Origin: Tetrahymena elliotti 4EA
Lineage: Eukaryota > Ciliophora > Oligohymenophorea > Hymenostomatida > Tetrahymenidae
Reading direction: 5' to 3'
Assembly (NCBI GenBank): GCA_000231825.2
Contig: JH720298.1
Location: 1 to 64,000, forward strand
DNA length: 64,000 nt
Part shown: piece after piece, positions 45,272-56,158 of the stretch
How the letters are laid out: every line of letters starts with the position of its first letter
How positions within the stretch are numbered: position 1 is the first letter of the stretch
Notes under the pieces: generated by a model
What the model was told of the DNA's origin: nothing
Database searches by the model: none
The model's input: the letters and a program-made list of their open reading frames with translations, nothing else
Translations under genes and position numbers: made by a program

Positions 45272-46416
45272 TTTTGCAAACTTTCAGCAGCAGCATCAAC
45301 AACAGAAGCATCTGCAGCTTATACTTATTCTTAATTTTAAATATTTTATTCTTACTCATTTTGTGATATATTTTCATTCAGAACTTAATTATCCAAATTT
45401 ATTATTTCACTCCCTTAATTGTTTTCTTGTTCATTATTTTAACTTTTATGCTCCTCTTCATTTTCTTAATGTTCTTACAATTGTTCTTTATATTATTTTG
45501 TCATCTTATGATTTGGCTTTTGTTAATTATCAGTAAAATCTTACTATAAGTCTAAGGTTTATTTTACATCTTCATTATCTTCTTTTAAGTTAGTATTAGC
45601 TCTTGTAATTATTTGATTAGCAGATTAGTCTAAATCAATTATGTTATAAACTGACTGCATTCTTTAGTTATTTAAATTATAGTTATGTTTATTTTTATCT
45701 TTTAAATTAGTTTCGCTTGGTATTTATTATTCAGAATATGATCTCTTAAATTAAAATCTTCTCTTGCTTGAAACTTCATTCTCTGTTTTAGTACTGAAAG
45801 AATTCATTAGGTCTTAGAGTGTATCTTCTTTTTATTTGATCTATTAGACTTAAATATTCTTATTGTTTGATTTTTCTACTAAATATTGAATAAAATGTTA
45901 TTTGATCTTTAAGTTTTCATTACAATTTATATTTTGATCTTCTGTTCCCACTAATTTTTTATTTGATTTAAGGTCGCTCCCACCATTTTCTTAACTTTAT
46001 TTCTATTTTTCTATATCTATTTTAGTCTTTGAGTCTTGAAGATTCTAAATAACTTTGATTTATTCATTATTTTAATACTCATTTGTTTATTAGAAAGATG
46101 TTTATTCTTCTATATTATTTAAAATAATCAGGTCTCCATTCCATTAACTGTTTGATGATCTACTTTTATCTTCTTCGTTCTTTTTAGTTTCTAAATTACC
46201 TTTCTCTTTTGCATCATTTTCAAAATCTTACACTCCTTCAAATACAAAAAACAAATTTTCAGGTTCATCATTTTGAGACATTTAATTATGTTTATTATAT
46301 TATCCAAAGTTATTATTATCCATATTTAAACTTTTGCTTTTAATACTATTTTAAATAAGCTCTTCTGTAGTGTTTTTATGAGAATATTGTATTGGATCAA
46401 TCTGGTTTATTTGCAT
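45181..46416 (-). CDS. Acidic Q/N-rich protein, possibly the N-terminal part of the RING gene
   Basis: ATG at 46416 (MQINQIDPIQYSHKNTTEE). The frame encodes a disordered, acidic, Gln/Asn/Lys-rich protein of about 410 residues (for example SQNDEPENLFFVFEGVQDFE and ENEEEHKSQNNEQ), with an Ala/Asp patch (AADASVVDAAAESL). No domain was recognised. There is no TGA at its end: the frame runs in phase into the RING-H2 ORF (46416 to 43444 is exactly 991 codons). The given end marks where coding character fades. Either one 990-residue membrane RING protein is encoded, or an intron or gap in the model separates two genes. Confidence 0.5.
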
Positions 46417-46886
46417 TTATTATTTGCTTTATTTAATAAAAATTTACAAAAATGAATATTATTTGTTCAATCTGATTAGAATTAAGCTATTTGAAATTTA
46501 TATATTTTAGACTATGAAAGTAGGTATTTTATGATAATAAATGATTAATTTGCTTTGCACTAATTAAAAAATTAATAGCTGCATACTCTTTCAGAAAAAA
46601 ATAATTACGATTTAAATAATTTTTTACCTTAATTTCTGAAAATAGATATTTGGACGAAGCTTTTCGTTTTTAAATAAATAAATAAATTTATTTTCTGCCA
46701 GATAAAAAAGAATTAATTATCAAAAATTACAAAAAATTGTTTGTTTATTGAATTTCTTGGGCATTTAAAATTAAAAATCATTATATTTTTTAAACTTATG
46801 ATAATAAATAGATCAAATGTTTTATTATTTATTTTTAAGGGCTTCATCTATTAAGTAAAAATTACAATTTTATATTTAAGTTATGT
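46417..46886. other. Intergenic, no gene seen
   Basis: A+T-rich spacer between the promoter end of the Q/N-rich ORF and the first tRNA gene. Confidence 0.55.
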
Positions 46887-46892
46887 AAAAAA
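46887..46892 (-). terminator. Pol III T-run terminator
   Basis: Six A residues on the plus strand immediately after the 3' end of the first tRNA, read as a T6 run by RNA polymerase III on the minus strand. Confidence 0.75.
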
Positions 46893-46963
46893 TGCACCGA
46901 CCGGGAATCGAACCCGGGTCAAAGCGATGGCAACGCTCTATTCTACCACTAAACCATCGGTGC
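46893..46963 (-). tRNA. tRNA-Gly (GCC)
   Basis: 71 nt without CCA. The acceptor stem GCACCGA pairs with TCGGTGC. The D arm is of the TTTAGTGGTAGAAT type, the anticodon stem AGCG/CGCT encloses the loop TTGCCAT with anticodon GCC, and the T arm is CCGGGTTCGAATCCCGG with a discriminator A. Internal A and B boxes are intact. The identical copy at 47168-47238 and the shared 5' flank (TTTCACCGAAA on the minus strand) indicate recent duplication. Decodes GGC/GGU glycine codons. Confidence 0.97.
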
Positions 46964-47160
46964 TTTCGGTGAAAGATTTATGTTCAAATCTCTGAAATCA
47001 AAACTTTTTGGAGGTAGTTGAGTCTTGTGGAGTAAACTAAATAAATTTTGGTGACATTTTTTAATACTTAAAAGTAAGGATAGTATTTGAAAGATTTATT
47101 TAAAGATTTGTGAAAAAATAAAAAATAGGGTTTTCTAAATAACAGTAAAAATCTCTTGAG

Positions 47161-47167
47161 AAAAAAA
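47161..47167 (-). terminator. Pol III T-run terminator
   Basis: Seven A residues on the plus strand directly after the 3' end of the second tRNA, a T7 run in the transcript sense. Confidence 0.75.
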
Positions 47168-47238
47168 TGCACCGACCGGGAATCGAACCCGGGTCAAAGC
47201 GATGGCAACGCTCTATTCTACCACTAAACCATCGGTGC
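47168..47238 (-). tRNA. tRNA-Gly (GCC), second copy
   Basis: Identical over all 71 nt to the tRNA at 46893-46963, same orientation, 204 bp apart, with the same 11-nt 5' flank and a T-run at the 3' side. Both copies look functional. The intervening sequence is not similar beyond the immediate flanks. Confidence 0.97.
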
Positions 47239-47837
47239 TTTCGGTGAAATTTTATTTTTGAATAATTTCTTTTAGATAATTTGGTAGAAAAAGAATTTTA
47301 ATAAAAAGGAATGGTAGCTTAGATTATTTAATTTAAAGTAGAAAGAAAAAATTAAAAGATTTATGATATATTAAGTTTTTAACTTGAAGGTCATTTGATT
47401 GAGATATTTAAATATTTTTAAATCTAAGAATTTCTTGGAATGAATAAATTGAAATCTTCATATTATTTATCAATCACACTAAAATTTAAAAAATAATTTT
47501 GTTTGTCTCTTCAAAACTAATTATTTAAATATAAGCAATATTAATTATTCTAATATTTAAATATGAGATAATAATTATAAGATATAAACAAATAATTTTA
47601 GAGTTATAAAAGGAATTTTGTAAATTGATAAAGTAACATCATAAATTAACTAAACAATAAATATATATAAATTTATAAGATAGAAATGACATCTCACTTA
47701 CAAAAAAATATGAACTATTTAAGTTAAATTAATACTATCAAAATAATTTAAGTAGATAAGTAAGAAAGTTATCATTCAAGTTGAAAAGAAAGCTACATAC
47801 AAATCCTGTTTTATTTCAGATTTTTTTAATTGATTTA
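47239..47837. other. Intergenic, no gene seen
   Basis: A+T-rich DNA between the tRNA pair and the small acidic ORF. No coding frame was recognised. Confidence 0.55.
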
Positions 47838-48059
47838 TCATTAAGATTGTTAATATTCTTCGTCATTAGCACCATCTTAATTTATTTGCTATTCTTCGTC
47901 TCCTTAGTCATCACCTTCTTACTACTATTACTATTGTTCATCATCTTAGTCTTATTCAGCTTCATTTTCTATATCTTACTAATCTTCTTCTTCTTCTTAT
48001 CCCTCAGCAACTTCTCCATCACCATCTTCTTCCTTCTTTCCACCTGAGCTGTATACCAT
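47838..48059 (-). CDS. Small acidic Gln/Glu/Asp protein or terminal exon
   Basis: ATG at 48059 (MVYSSGGKKEEDGDGEVAEG) to TGA at 47838-47840, exactly 74 codons. Nearly every residue after the first ten is Glu, Asp, Gln, Asn or Gly (for example EGDDQGDEEQQ). The plus strand of the same bases is a Leu/Phe-rich open frame, which is the antisense shadow. It follows the coiled-coil gene on the same strand by 70 bp. It may be a separate peptide gene or an alternative last exon of that gene, but no donor in the right phase was found. Confidence 0.4.
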
Positions 48060-48129
48060 CAATTTAGTGATATAGCTTTTATATTATTCCTATTTAAATA
48101 AATAAAAGATTATGCTTAATTATATTTTA

Positions 48130-50251
48130 TCAATTATTTTTTACAAGTTCGTCATTTAATCTGTCATTTTCAGCTGTTAAAATTTCTTTTTCTTCATTCA
48201 TATGAGAGAAAAGAGCTTTGAATTTTTCAATTAATTCCTCCATTTTTTTAATTTCTAAATCCTTCAATTCATTGTTTCTGGAAACTTTTAGTAAATATAA
48301 AAAGTTTAAAAATAAATAAATGAGATTTTTCACTACGCTCTTTGATGATTTCTTCTTTTCTTTCAAGGAGTTTTTCAAGACTTGCGACTCTCTTGGCAAC
48401 TTATGGATCTTATGATTGTCCTTCTTCTTCATTTAATTTTTCAGTAATCAAGTCTAAAATTTAAGGGTTTTCTTTAATGGCTTTAATTAAGGGGTCATCT
48501 AAATATTGAGTTTGTAAATTAGAAATTTTTATGTTAGATTCTTGCAATAAAGTTTCAAATTATTTTAGTTTTTCTTTATAACTTAATTCAATTTATTTAA
48601 GAGATAAAGACATCTCTTCATTTTGCTATTTGATGCTTGTTTCAAATTTTTGGCATTAAAGTAACAATGCTTCATTTTTCTTTTTCTCAGATTCAAAGGC
48701 TTATTTGTATGAATCTGCTTCTTGAGAATTTTACTCTTTTAATTTTTGAACAATTTCTTGGTGATTCTTTTCTAATTGCTCAAGCTTTATAAAAAAATAT
48801 TGAGTTAAATTTAATTTTTTATTTAAATTAAAAAAATACCTTCAATTTTAATTAAGAGTTATCATTTTCTAATTTATTAATTTCTTATTTATATTTCTAT
48901 TCATTAGCGCTACTAGTTATTGTTGCACTGTAAGAGTTAACTTAGTTGGTTTATTCATTTTTAGGAGATGTTTCTGATCTTAAATCGTTTGAAGGACTTA
49001 CATAAGAATTTATAGCATGTAAATTGGAAGCATTTTCAGGAGCTGGTTAGCTTTCAAGTTTGGGTGAAGTTCTTTCAGCTACTTAATCTTATCTTTGCTA
49101 TTACAGTTATTACTCATTCTTTGTGAGATAATAAGAAGGTTAACTAATTTGCTAAATATGAGATCCACCAATTGATGAATTAGAAGTGATGATTTTTTCA
49201 TATCTAGAATGAGGAGAAGCATAGCTATTTTATGTGAGTAAATTATTTTATGAAGTGCTTACTCCAAGATTAGAGGAGTAAGGATTTACATGAGAAACAT
49301 AAGAAGATTCAGATTGCAATTTATTATTTAATTCATTAATCTTACTCATAATATCTCTCTTACGTTATTCTCTTTACTTTCTTTCCAAATCAAACGAAAT
49401 AAAAGTTTCAACGTTTCTTTGATATTCGGGGTTGTTACTGGTAGATGATATAACCTTTCCAGGGCTTTAATAAAGCGAATATCCCTTTGAGTGGGCATTT
49501 AATCTCTTGATTGAATCACTTAAAAACTAATTGTTTCCTTTTTAATGAAAATAAACTTAATAAATGCTTAAATAATGAAAGTTTTTTCAAAAATATTTTA
49601 AATTCTTTTTGTAAAAAATAAATTTTAATTTGCCAAAAGAACTGTCTTGAATTTGAAGTTTCACTTGATAATTAGTTAATAAGTAGATATAGAATGTATT
49701 TATTTTATTATCAAATTACTTTGAATGTTTGAGATGCTATAATTAGATAATAATCTATCTTGAATACTACTTGGAGATAAATATCTTCTGCTATCATCTC
49801 TAACAGGTGATTTATACTGTTCTTGATCTCTTTAAGGGGAACTTATATATCTGCTGTTAATTTGATCTACATTTTTAAAAAAAGATATTTAATAATAGAG
49901 AAATAATTATGTCTAAAATAGAATTTAGAAAGTATCTTCTAGGCAGTTAAACAGCATTTCTTGAAATTAGAGTTGCATATTTGATGAGAAAATGAAGTTA
50001 AATAAATAAATTACTATCAATCTTTTATCTCAGATATTGCTTTTCTAATCTTTCACTAAGAAGCTTTGATTCATAGTTAAATCTTCTGGAGTCAGAGAAT
50101 TCTATTTATAATTTGAAGTTAAAGTTATTTTTTATGATTTTTCAGAATAAATTGGTATTGCTATGAAGCATTGCCCAACTAAAAATTGAGTTTTTTGGTG
50201 AGGCTTTGCAATTTAATTGAAAATAAATCTAATACAGCTAATTTCGGACAT
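48130..50251 (-). CDS. Coiled-coil protein with disordered Ser/Asn/Gln-rich N-half
   Basis: The stop is TGA at 48130-48132. The N-terminal half is disordered, with Arg/Ser blocks (YISSPQRDQEQYKSPVRDD) and a conserved-looking helix (FISFDLERKQREQRKRDIM). The C-terminal half is a long coiled coil over about 250 residues (LEQLEKNHQEIVQKLKSKN; KNEALLLQCQKFETSIKQQ; LKQIELSYKEKLKQFETLL; and a last block, MEELIEKFKALFSHMNEEK). Introns are AT-rich, including one splitting the coiled coil near 48790-48840 and one near 48280-48330. The first exon is unresolved: the ATG at 50251 (MSEISCIRFIF) is the best candidate, but its splice to the next clear exon (SDSRRFNYESKLLSERLEKQ) was not pinned down. The look is that of a cytoskeletal or basal-body component; no family was recognised. 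Confidence 0.6.
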
Positions 50252-52150
50252 TTTATTTTTTTGATAGTACTTTTATTTTACTTTATTGGAAACAATATAT
50301 CTTTTTAATTTGAATAAAATCTTAAATATTCCTCACAAATAAACTAAATAATATATAGATAGGTTTATTTATTTATTTGTTTTTTTGTTAGTTATCACTA
50401 GCTATAATCTAAACAAAATAAGGATAGATAGGAAATAAATAATTAATTAATTAATCAAAAGAATGAATACAATAAATTTTTTAATTAATTAGAAGGGCAT
50501 TTTATTTTGGAACAGTTATCCAGCAAACATTAAAAAATCATAACCAGACAAAGAATATTAACACTGCTTTTTTATTTTTATTTTCTTTCATCTCATAAAT
50601 TCAACTGGTTCTTTTTGCAAATTTATCAATTTTTAAAACATTTTTAAAAATAATTAAAAAATTCGCTCTAAAAAAAAAAGATAAGAATAAATAAAACAGT
50701 TTTAAAAATGTATTTAAAGCAAATATTTAGTCATTTTATTTTAATTTAAATATATTAATAATTTTGTTGATTTATTTTAAAGAATGAGTTAAAGAAGTTT
50801 TATTTAATAATTGTATTATTTATATTATTGAATCAATTAAAATTATTTTTATTTTGTTAGAATTTAGTATTCATTTGTCAAAAATAGCTTTTTAAAAGTG
50901 AAATAAAAAGGAAAGATTAATTAAAGTCTTTTTTTTGATTACAAGCAATATAAAATAAATAAACACTATTCTTTTTTTTAAAAGTAACTTTTGAATAAAT
51001 AAATATTTATTAGGCATAGCTTTTAAAAAGTTAATAGAAGTTTCTTTTTTACAATTTTGAACAAATTATTGATGAAATATTTCTTTTGAATGATATTCCA
51101 AGAGTGATTTAAAGAAAATCGGAGAAAAAATAAAAATAAAATTTTGAGTTTCTTTTAATCTATTTTAATTCAATTTGAATGTCTATGATTAAAAAAGTGG
51201 AAGTAAATATAATTAAAAAATGAAGAATTTATGATGTGAAATTATGTAACAAAAAACAACAAAAGGGTTCAATAGTATTTTCTAATTATTGAGTTGAAGT
51301 AAAGTTAATTTTTAAATGTGATTGTTGATGTTGAGGTAAATATATTAACCAAACAGATTTGCAAAATTTTCAAATTTAAATTTTATTTGACTTAAAATGA
51401 GGCAAGTTATTTTTGTTATTTACTTATCAACGAGTTAATTAATATTTTGCATTAATTTCCTTTTTTCTTGCCTTAACTTTGAAAGAAACAAAATTTAAAT
51501 TTTTTTATTCAGATTGAATTCATGGGATGAAGATTATTCGTAAATTTTCTTTTGAATGTAAAAGTAATAGAAATTTATAATCTGGAATCTCTCTCACAAA
51601 CAAAAAAAATAATTAGAATGCATTGTCTCCAAAAAGTCTTTTATAACAAGAACAATTAATTTTCTTCAGTAGCAAACAACTAAATTTTGTTAATTATTAA
51701 ATCAATTAAATTACATTTGTTAGGCTTTTAACAGCCATAAATGCTTTTTAAATGAATTGAAAAGATCAAGTATTTTAAGGCCTGTAAAAAGTTAGAAAAG
51801 GAAAAATACATTTATCTATTTATTGATTTAAATTGTTAATATATGCAAAAATTGTAGTGTTTTTTGATGTACTCGTTTTTGAAAAAGAGTTTATACTTGC
51901 TTTATAAAACATTGAAGTTTCTTTTGATTAAAGAAGACTTGCTATACAATTATATTGATAGATAGTTCCTATTATATAATGTATGTATTTATTTATTTAT
52001 CTGTCAATCTATCTATTAAACAGAGTTAAGCTCTTTAGTTTTAATATTTTTGACTGCATATTTAGATTGATTTATGGATACAAATTTATTTATTCTTATA
52101 TATTTCTCAATTTCGTCAAGTATTTATCAATTTTTTTCCAAAAGAACAAA
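50252..52150. other. Gene-poor DNA
   Basis: About 1.9 kb of A+T-rich sequence with no coding frame. It contains the promoter side of the coiled-coil gene and short runs of TTTA/TTTG repeats near 50360-50390. Confidence 0.55.
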
Positions 52151-53170
52151 AACTATTATAAATTATAGCGTCTTCCAAAGCCCTCTTCCATCATCATTTA
52201 AAAAGGCAAAATTTTATCAAAGTATAACTTGATATCAAAAATTTGACAATAATATTTTTTATATTTTTTTTTCTCTTCTTCTTTGCGTAAAACTAAAGAC
52301 GCCCACAGAAGAATGAGGAAGTGTAAGTTTATAAATATTAGTGTCTAACTATTTCTAAATAATTTTTAACTCAAGTCATATTTGCGTCAATACTTTGAAA
52401 GGTACCCACATATGACTTTTAACATTTTGGAACTAAGCTTGTTAAATAAATGAGTGTGGTTCAAATTACAAGTAAAATAGAATAATAGTATTTTTCGCAA
52501 TCAGTTTTTTCACATTTTTGGACACCCTTCACCGTTTTTTAAATGCACTAAGGCATGAAGAAAATAGAATATTTTTAAGTCAATTATGAAGTCTTCAATC
52601 CTTGAAATTGACGCACTTTCAAATCAAAAGGATTTTTTATTTTCTACAGGTTTTTGCTGTTTGCTTTGATTGGTAAGACAAACTTTGCAATGAAAGTGCC
52701 ATATACACTAAAATAGCTTTAAACATGAAAATTGTTTAGAAATGAACAAAAAGGGAACAAATTCTATTATATGGCAAATAGTAGTTTGATGTATTTTCAT
52801 AAAGTAATTTCGTCGCAGCTTAGTGATAAAGAATAGATGAAATGTTTATTATAATAAGATATTTAAATGTATGTTTGATTTCTTATAGAGAGAGAGACTT
52901 AGAGTATCATATACTCAGGATAGCTTTTTTATTTGAAGAGCAAAGAAAAATAGTGAATGATTGCTCTAAAACCAATAAGCTTGGAAAGAAAGAGACAAGA
53001 GCTTATAATTATTATAATAAGTTTCCCCTTCAAGCAAATTTCTTGATTCTAAATAATTTTATAAGCCTCCTTTGTTAATAAAATACTAATCTAAAAATGC
53101 TAATATAAATGTTTATTAATAGACAATATATTGGATAATTTAAAATATAAATTTTCATTCTAAGTCTGAC
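52150..53170. other. Slightly GC-richer island, unassigned
   Basis: Within a 4.6-kb gene-free interval this part is less A+T-extreme (for example around 52160-52190, 52290-52320, 52385-52420 and 52510-52560). A plus-strand stretch at about 52880-53078 has mixed residue composition (for example IVNDCSKTNKLGKKETRAYN) but no secure start. It could hold a non-coding RNA or a relic gene; nothing can be named. Confidence 0.3.
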
Positions 53171-54889
53171 ATTAACAGGAAGAGGTAGTGCTATCTTAAA
53201 ATTTAATTGAGGTTAACTACTAATATTAGCTTTTCTAAATGAATTCTCTTTAAGTAAAGAGAGAAGCATGTAAATAGAAAGAAAGAAAGAATTCATCTGA
53301 AGATGCTGACAAATTAAATTTTTCAACTGTAATCTTTATATTGAACTGAGATAAATAGATAGCCAGAGGAAGGGGGTTTTTGATAGGAATCAAACACCAA
53401 AATATTTAACCAACTTGACTATTGAATAATACAAGGTATTAACATGCATGCTAATACTGAAATTACAAAGTGAATTGATAAGTCTACATACAATAAGTCT
53501 TTTCCTCAATGTGCCAAACAAAATAGAAAAACCAGCAATTGATCAGCCTAAGTTTGTTAACTGTTTTTGAAAATGGGAAGGGAAACAAACAAAAAGTGAG
53601 AAAAAAATCAAATAATCAAATCAAATTATCAAAAAAAAAAAAATAATAGATTGTTTTTTTGTTTGTTTGTTAAGAAAGAATAGCTTGAGAAATCAAAAAT
53701 TAATTAATTAAGTTATGAATTTAGTAAGTGTTGTGAATGAATAATTTAATTAATTAATAAATAATATAATATTTGATGAGATGGGGAATAGATAGATAAT
53801 CTTGAGTCGGTTGAAATAATCAATATGTTTCTTGCATATAAAATTATATAAATAATTAATTACTCGATAAAATTTAAAAATTAAATTTTTAGATAAAAAA
53901 GGGCGTTTAAAAAAAATAATGTTTTGAATATAATAATACATATAGCTTCAGCTAGATGTGTTTTTTAGAATGAACTGATTGAGAACTAAAATTTCATGGA
54001 TTTCTACTGATTTTTTAAAACCTACCTTGGAAAAGACTTTCTATATATAATAAAGTGAGAAATGAATTTCTATTTATGTTATTTTTATTATTCAGCCATT
54101 TTATATTTCTTTTTCATCTAATTTTAATTTTTATATATTCTTTTTTTTTTTTGAAGGAAGAGTGGTTGTGTGTAGTTCATGTCTTCTTTGATCAACTCAT
54201 TGATTATGAATTAATGAATCTCAGATTTATTATTGATTAATTAATTTATTAGTTAATTAATATTACTTTCTTTCAAGGAAGTGAGTTGAGTGGGAGGGAG
54301 GGATTAGTTAGTATTTTGATTCGTATGATTGATTGATTGATTGATTAATTTAATCATTGATTGATAGGTCAAGCTAGTTAGTTATTAAAGATAGCTATTT
54401 AGTTTGAGATTCAATGTTTGATTGATAGATCATTTAAAAATATAATAGACGAATTTGGAGAAAATAAAGGTAAAGTGTCTCTCTCAACCTATATATTATC
54501 ATCATCAACTGATCTTCTTACTTATTTTGAATGTTCTGTTCTATATATATCTGTACAATAAAAAAAACAAGAAAAATACATAGAAAACAATTTTTTTGGA
54601 ATTGATTATTTGATTTCCCATTATAATTTGATAGAAGAGAAGTTTCGCTTGTTTATTAATTTGTGAATTAAACAAGAGGGAAAAAAATAAAAAGAAGAAG
54701 AAAAAGCAAATTAATTATCAAAGACACTTTATAAAGAAAGAAAAAAAATTTTAATTTGATAGGGAAATATAATCATAACATTTTAATTATTCTTTTTTTT
54801 TCAAAAAAAGAAGATAAACATCTAATCAAACAAATTGTTCATTTTTTTTTGACTTAAGTATTTGTTTTAGGGAAGAAAATCGTACAAAA
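53171..54889. other. Gene-poor DNA with GATT microsatellites
   Basis: A+T-rich, with GATT/GATA-type repeats at about 54320-54370 and 54415-54430 and AG-rich patches near 54660-54750. The last 100 bp should hold the promoter of the kinase gene starting at 54890. Confidence 0.55.
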
Positions 54890-56158
54890 ATGTCGTATAA
54901 CACTTCTTTATCTGTTTAACATTCCTAACAAAGTCAAAAACCAAGTATTTAATGCGAAAATGATGTTAACAATCTCGCAAATACTTTCGAACAAAATGGG
55001 AATTTACTATTCTCTGATCAAGGCAAGCTCGTTTATCAATTAGGGTATTACGTTCTCAAGGAGGTTTACTTGCCTTAGATTCAATAACAATCCTAGCAAA
55101 GGGATCAAAATTGTGTTTCTGATCAGAAGCATCAACCTCCTTCCTCTTCAGCTGACACTCAACCTACAGTTTCTGCTGTTTATCCTCCTTCTCCAATTCA
55201 ATCATAGCAAAATGAGATCGATCTCAAACTAATCTTGGAAAAAAGAATCAAAGACTGCTACCTCTTGAAGAATGAATTCGATGTAACTCAAAAAATCAGC
55301 TGCGAAAACTCAAATATTGCTAAGCCCATTGACTTCAAGGCTACTCCTGCCAGATGCATGCTATTTTCACCTTTTATGAGCGAAAAAGACGCTTTTACTC
55401 ATTTGATATCAAAAAACGCGGGTATTTTTTAAAAAATTGACTATAAAGCCCTCTAAATTGAAAGTAATGAACAAAATGAGTATCTTCACAAAGCTCGTGG
55501 TATTCTCTTTGGTACTATGAAATTAGCATTCTAAATTGGCTCCGCCTTGAAGCATCTACATGAGGAACTCAATATTGCTCACAATGACATTAAGCCTGAT
55601 AATTTCTTTGCTCACTTAGGCTAGCACCCTCTAATTGGAAGCAGCAACGTCTATGACTTCTCTAAAAAGATTGAAGATGATGATGGAGTACAATACTACC
55701 TTGGTGACTTCGCCTACTCTAAGGAATGTGGATTCCTTTCTTAGAAAGAAGCAAGCAGATTCTTCTAGCAAAAAGTCTAATCTTACTTTTCACCTGAAAT
55801 CTTTGCTTTAATTGAAGGTGGACAAATCGATCTTTAGAACTTCGAAAAGCAATACGATGTATTCGCTTTTGGTATCAGTCTCTTCTAGATCCTTTTCCAA
55901 ATGAACCCCTTTTAATCCAACGGCTGCCATCTCAGCGATACCTCATTTAACCTCCTCCACTCTAACCCTGAAAAGTTTTGGAGTTAATTGTGGTAACCAC
56001 TGAGCGTCTACGGGTAGATGACTAATATTTCTCTGATGAAAGATCTCTTGACCAAAATGCTTGAAAGAGATCCTTCTAAGAGACTTAATATTAGCCAAAT
56101 CCTTTAGCACCCCTGGCTAGCCGATATCCAACACTATTTTTTATAATTAACCCACTGA
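54890..56158 (+). CDS. Atypical protein kinase (HND / DFA motifs)
   Basis: Intronless, exactly 423 codons, ATG at 54890 (MSYNTSLSVQHSQQSQK) to TGA at 56156-56158. After a Gln/Ser/Pro-rich insert the kinase fold is visible: YYVLKEVYL (VAIK lysine), a hinge at MLFSPFMSEKDAFTHL, LKHLHEELNIAHNDIKPDNF, YLGDFAYSKE, SYFSPEIFALIEG, YDVFAFGISLFQILF, and MLERDPSKRLNISQILQHPW. HRD reads HND (catalytic Asp kept) and DFG reads DFA. The metal-binding Asp remains, so weak activity is possible. Codons are much richer in C-ending forms (CTC, TTC, ATC, AAG, GAC) than in neighbouring genes, a pattern that in Tetrahymena goes with high expression. The substrate is unknown. Confidence 0.85.

Noticed and set aside
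45228..45536. Plus-strand 102-codon ORF rich in His/Phe/Leu
   Set aside because: Shadow of the acidic minus-strand Q/N-rich ORF, which has much better coding composition.
47781..48047. Plus-strand Leu/Ile/Phe-rich ORF resembling a membrane protein
   Set aside because: Reverse complement of the acidic Glu/Gln ORF at 47838-48059.
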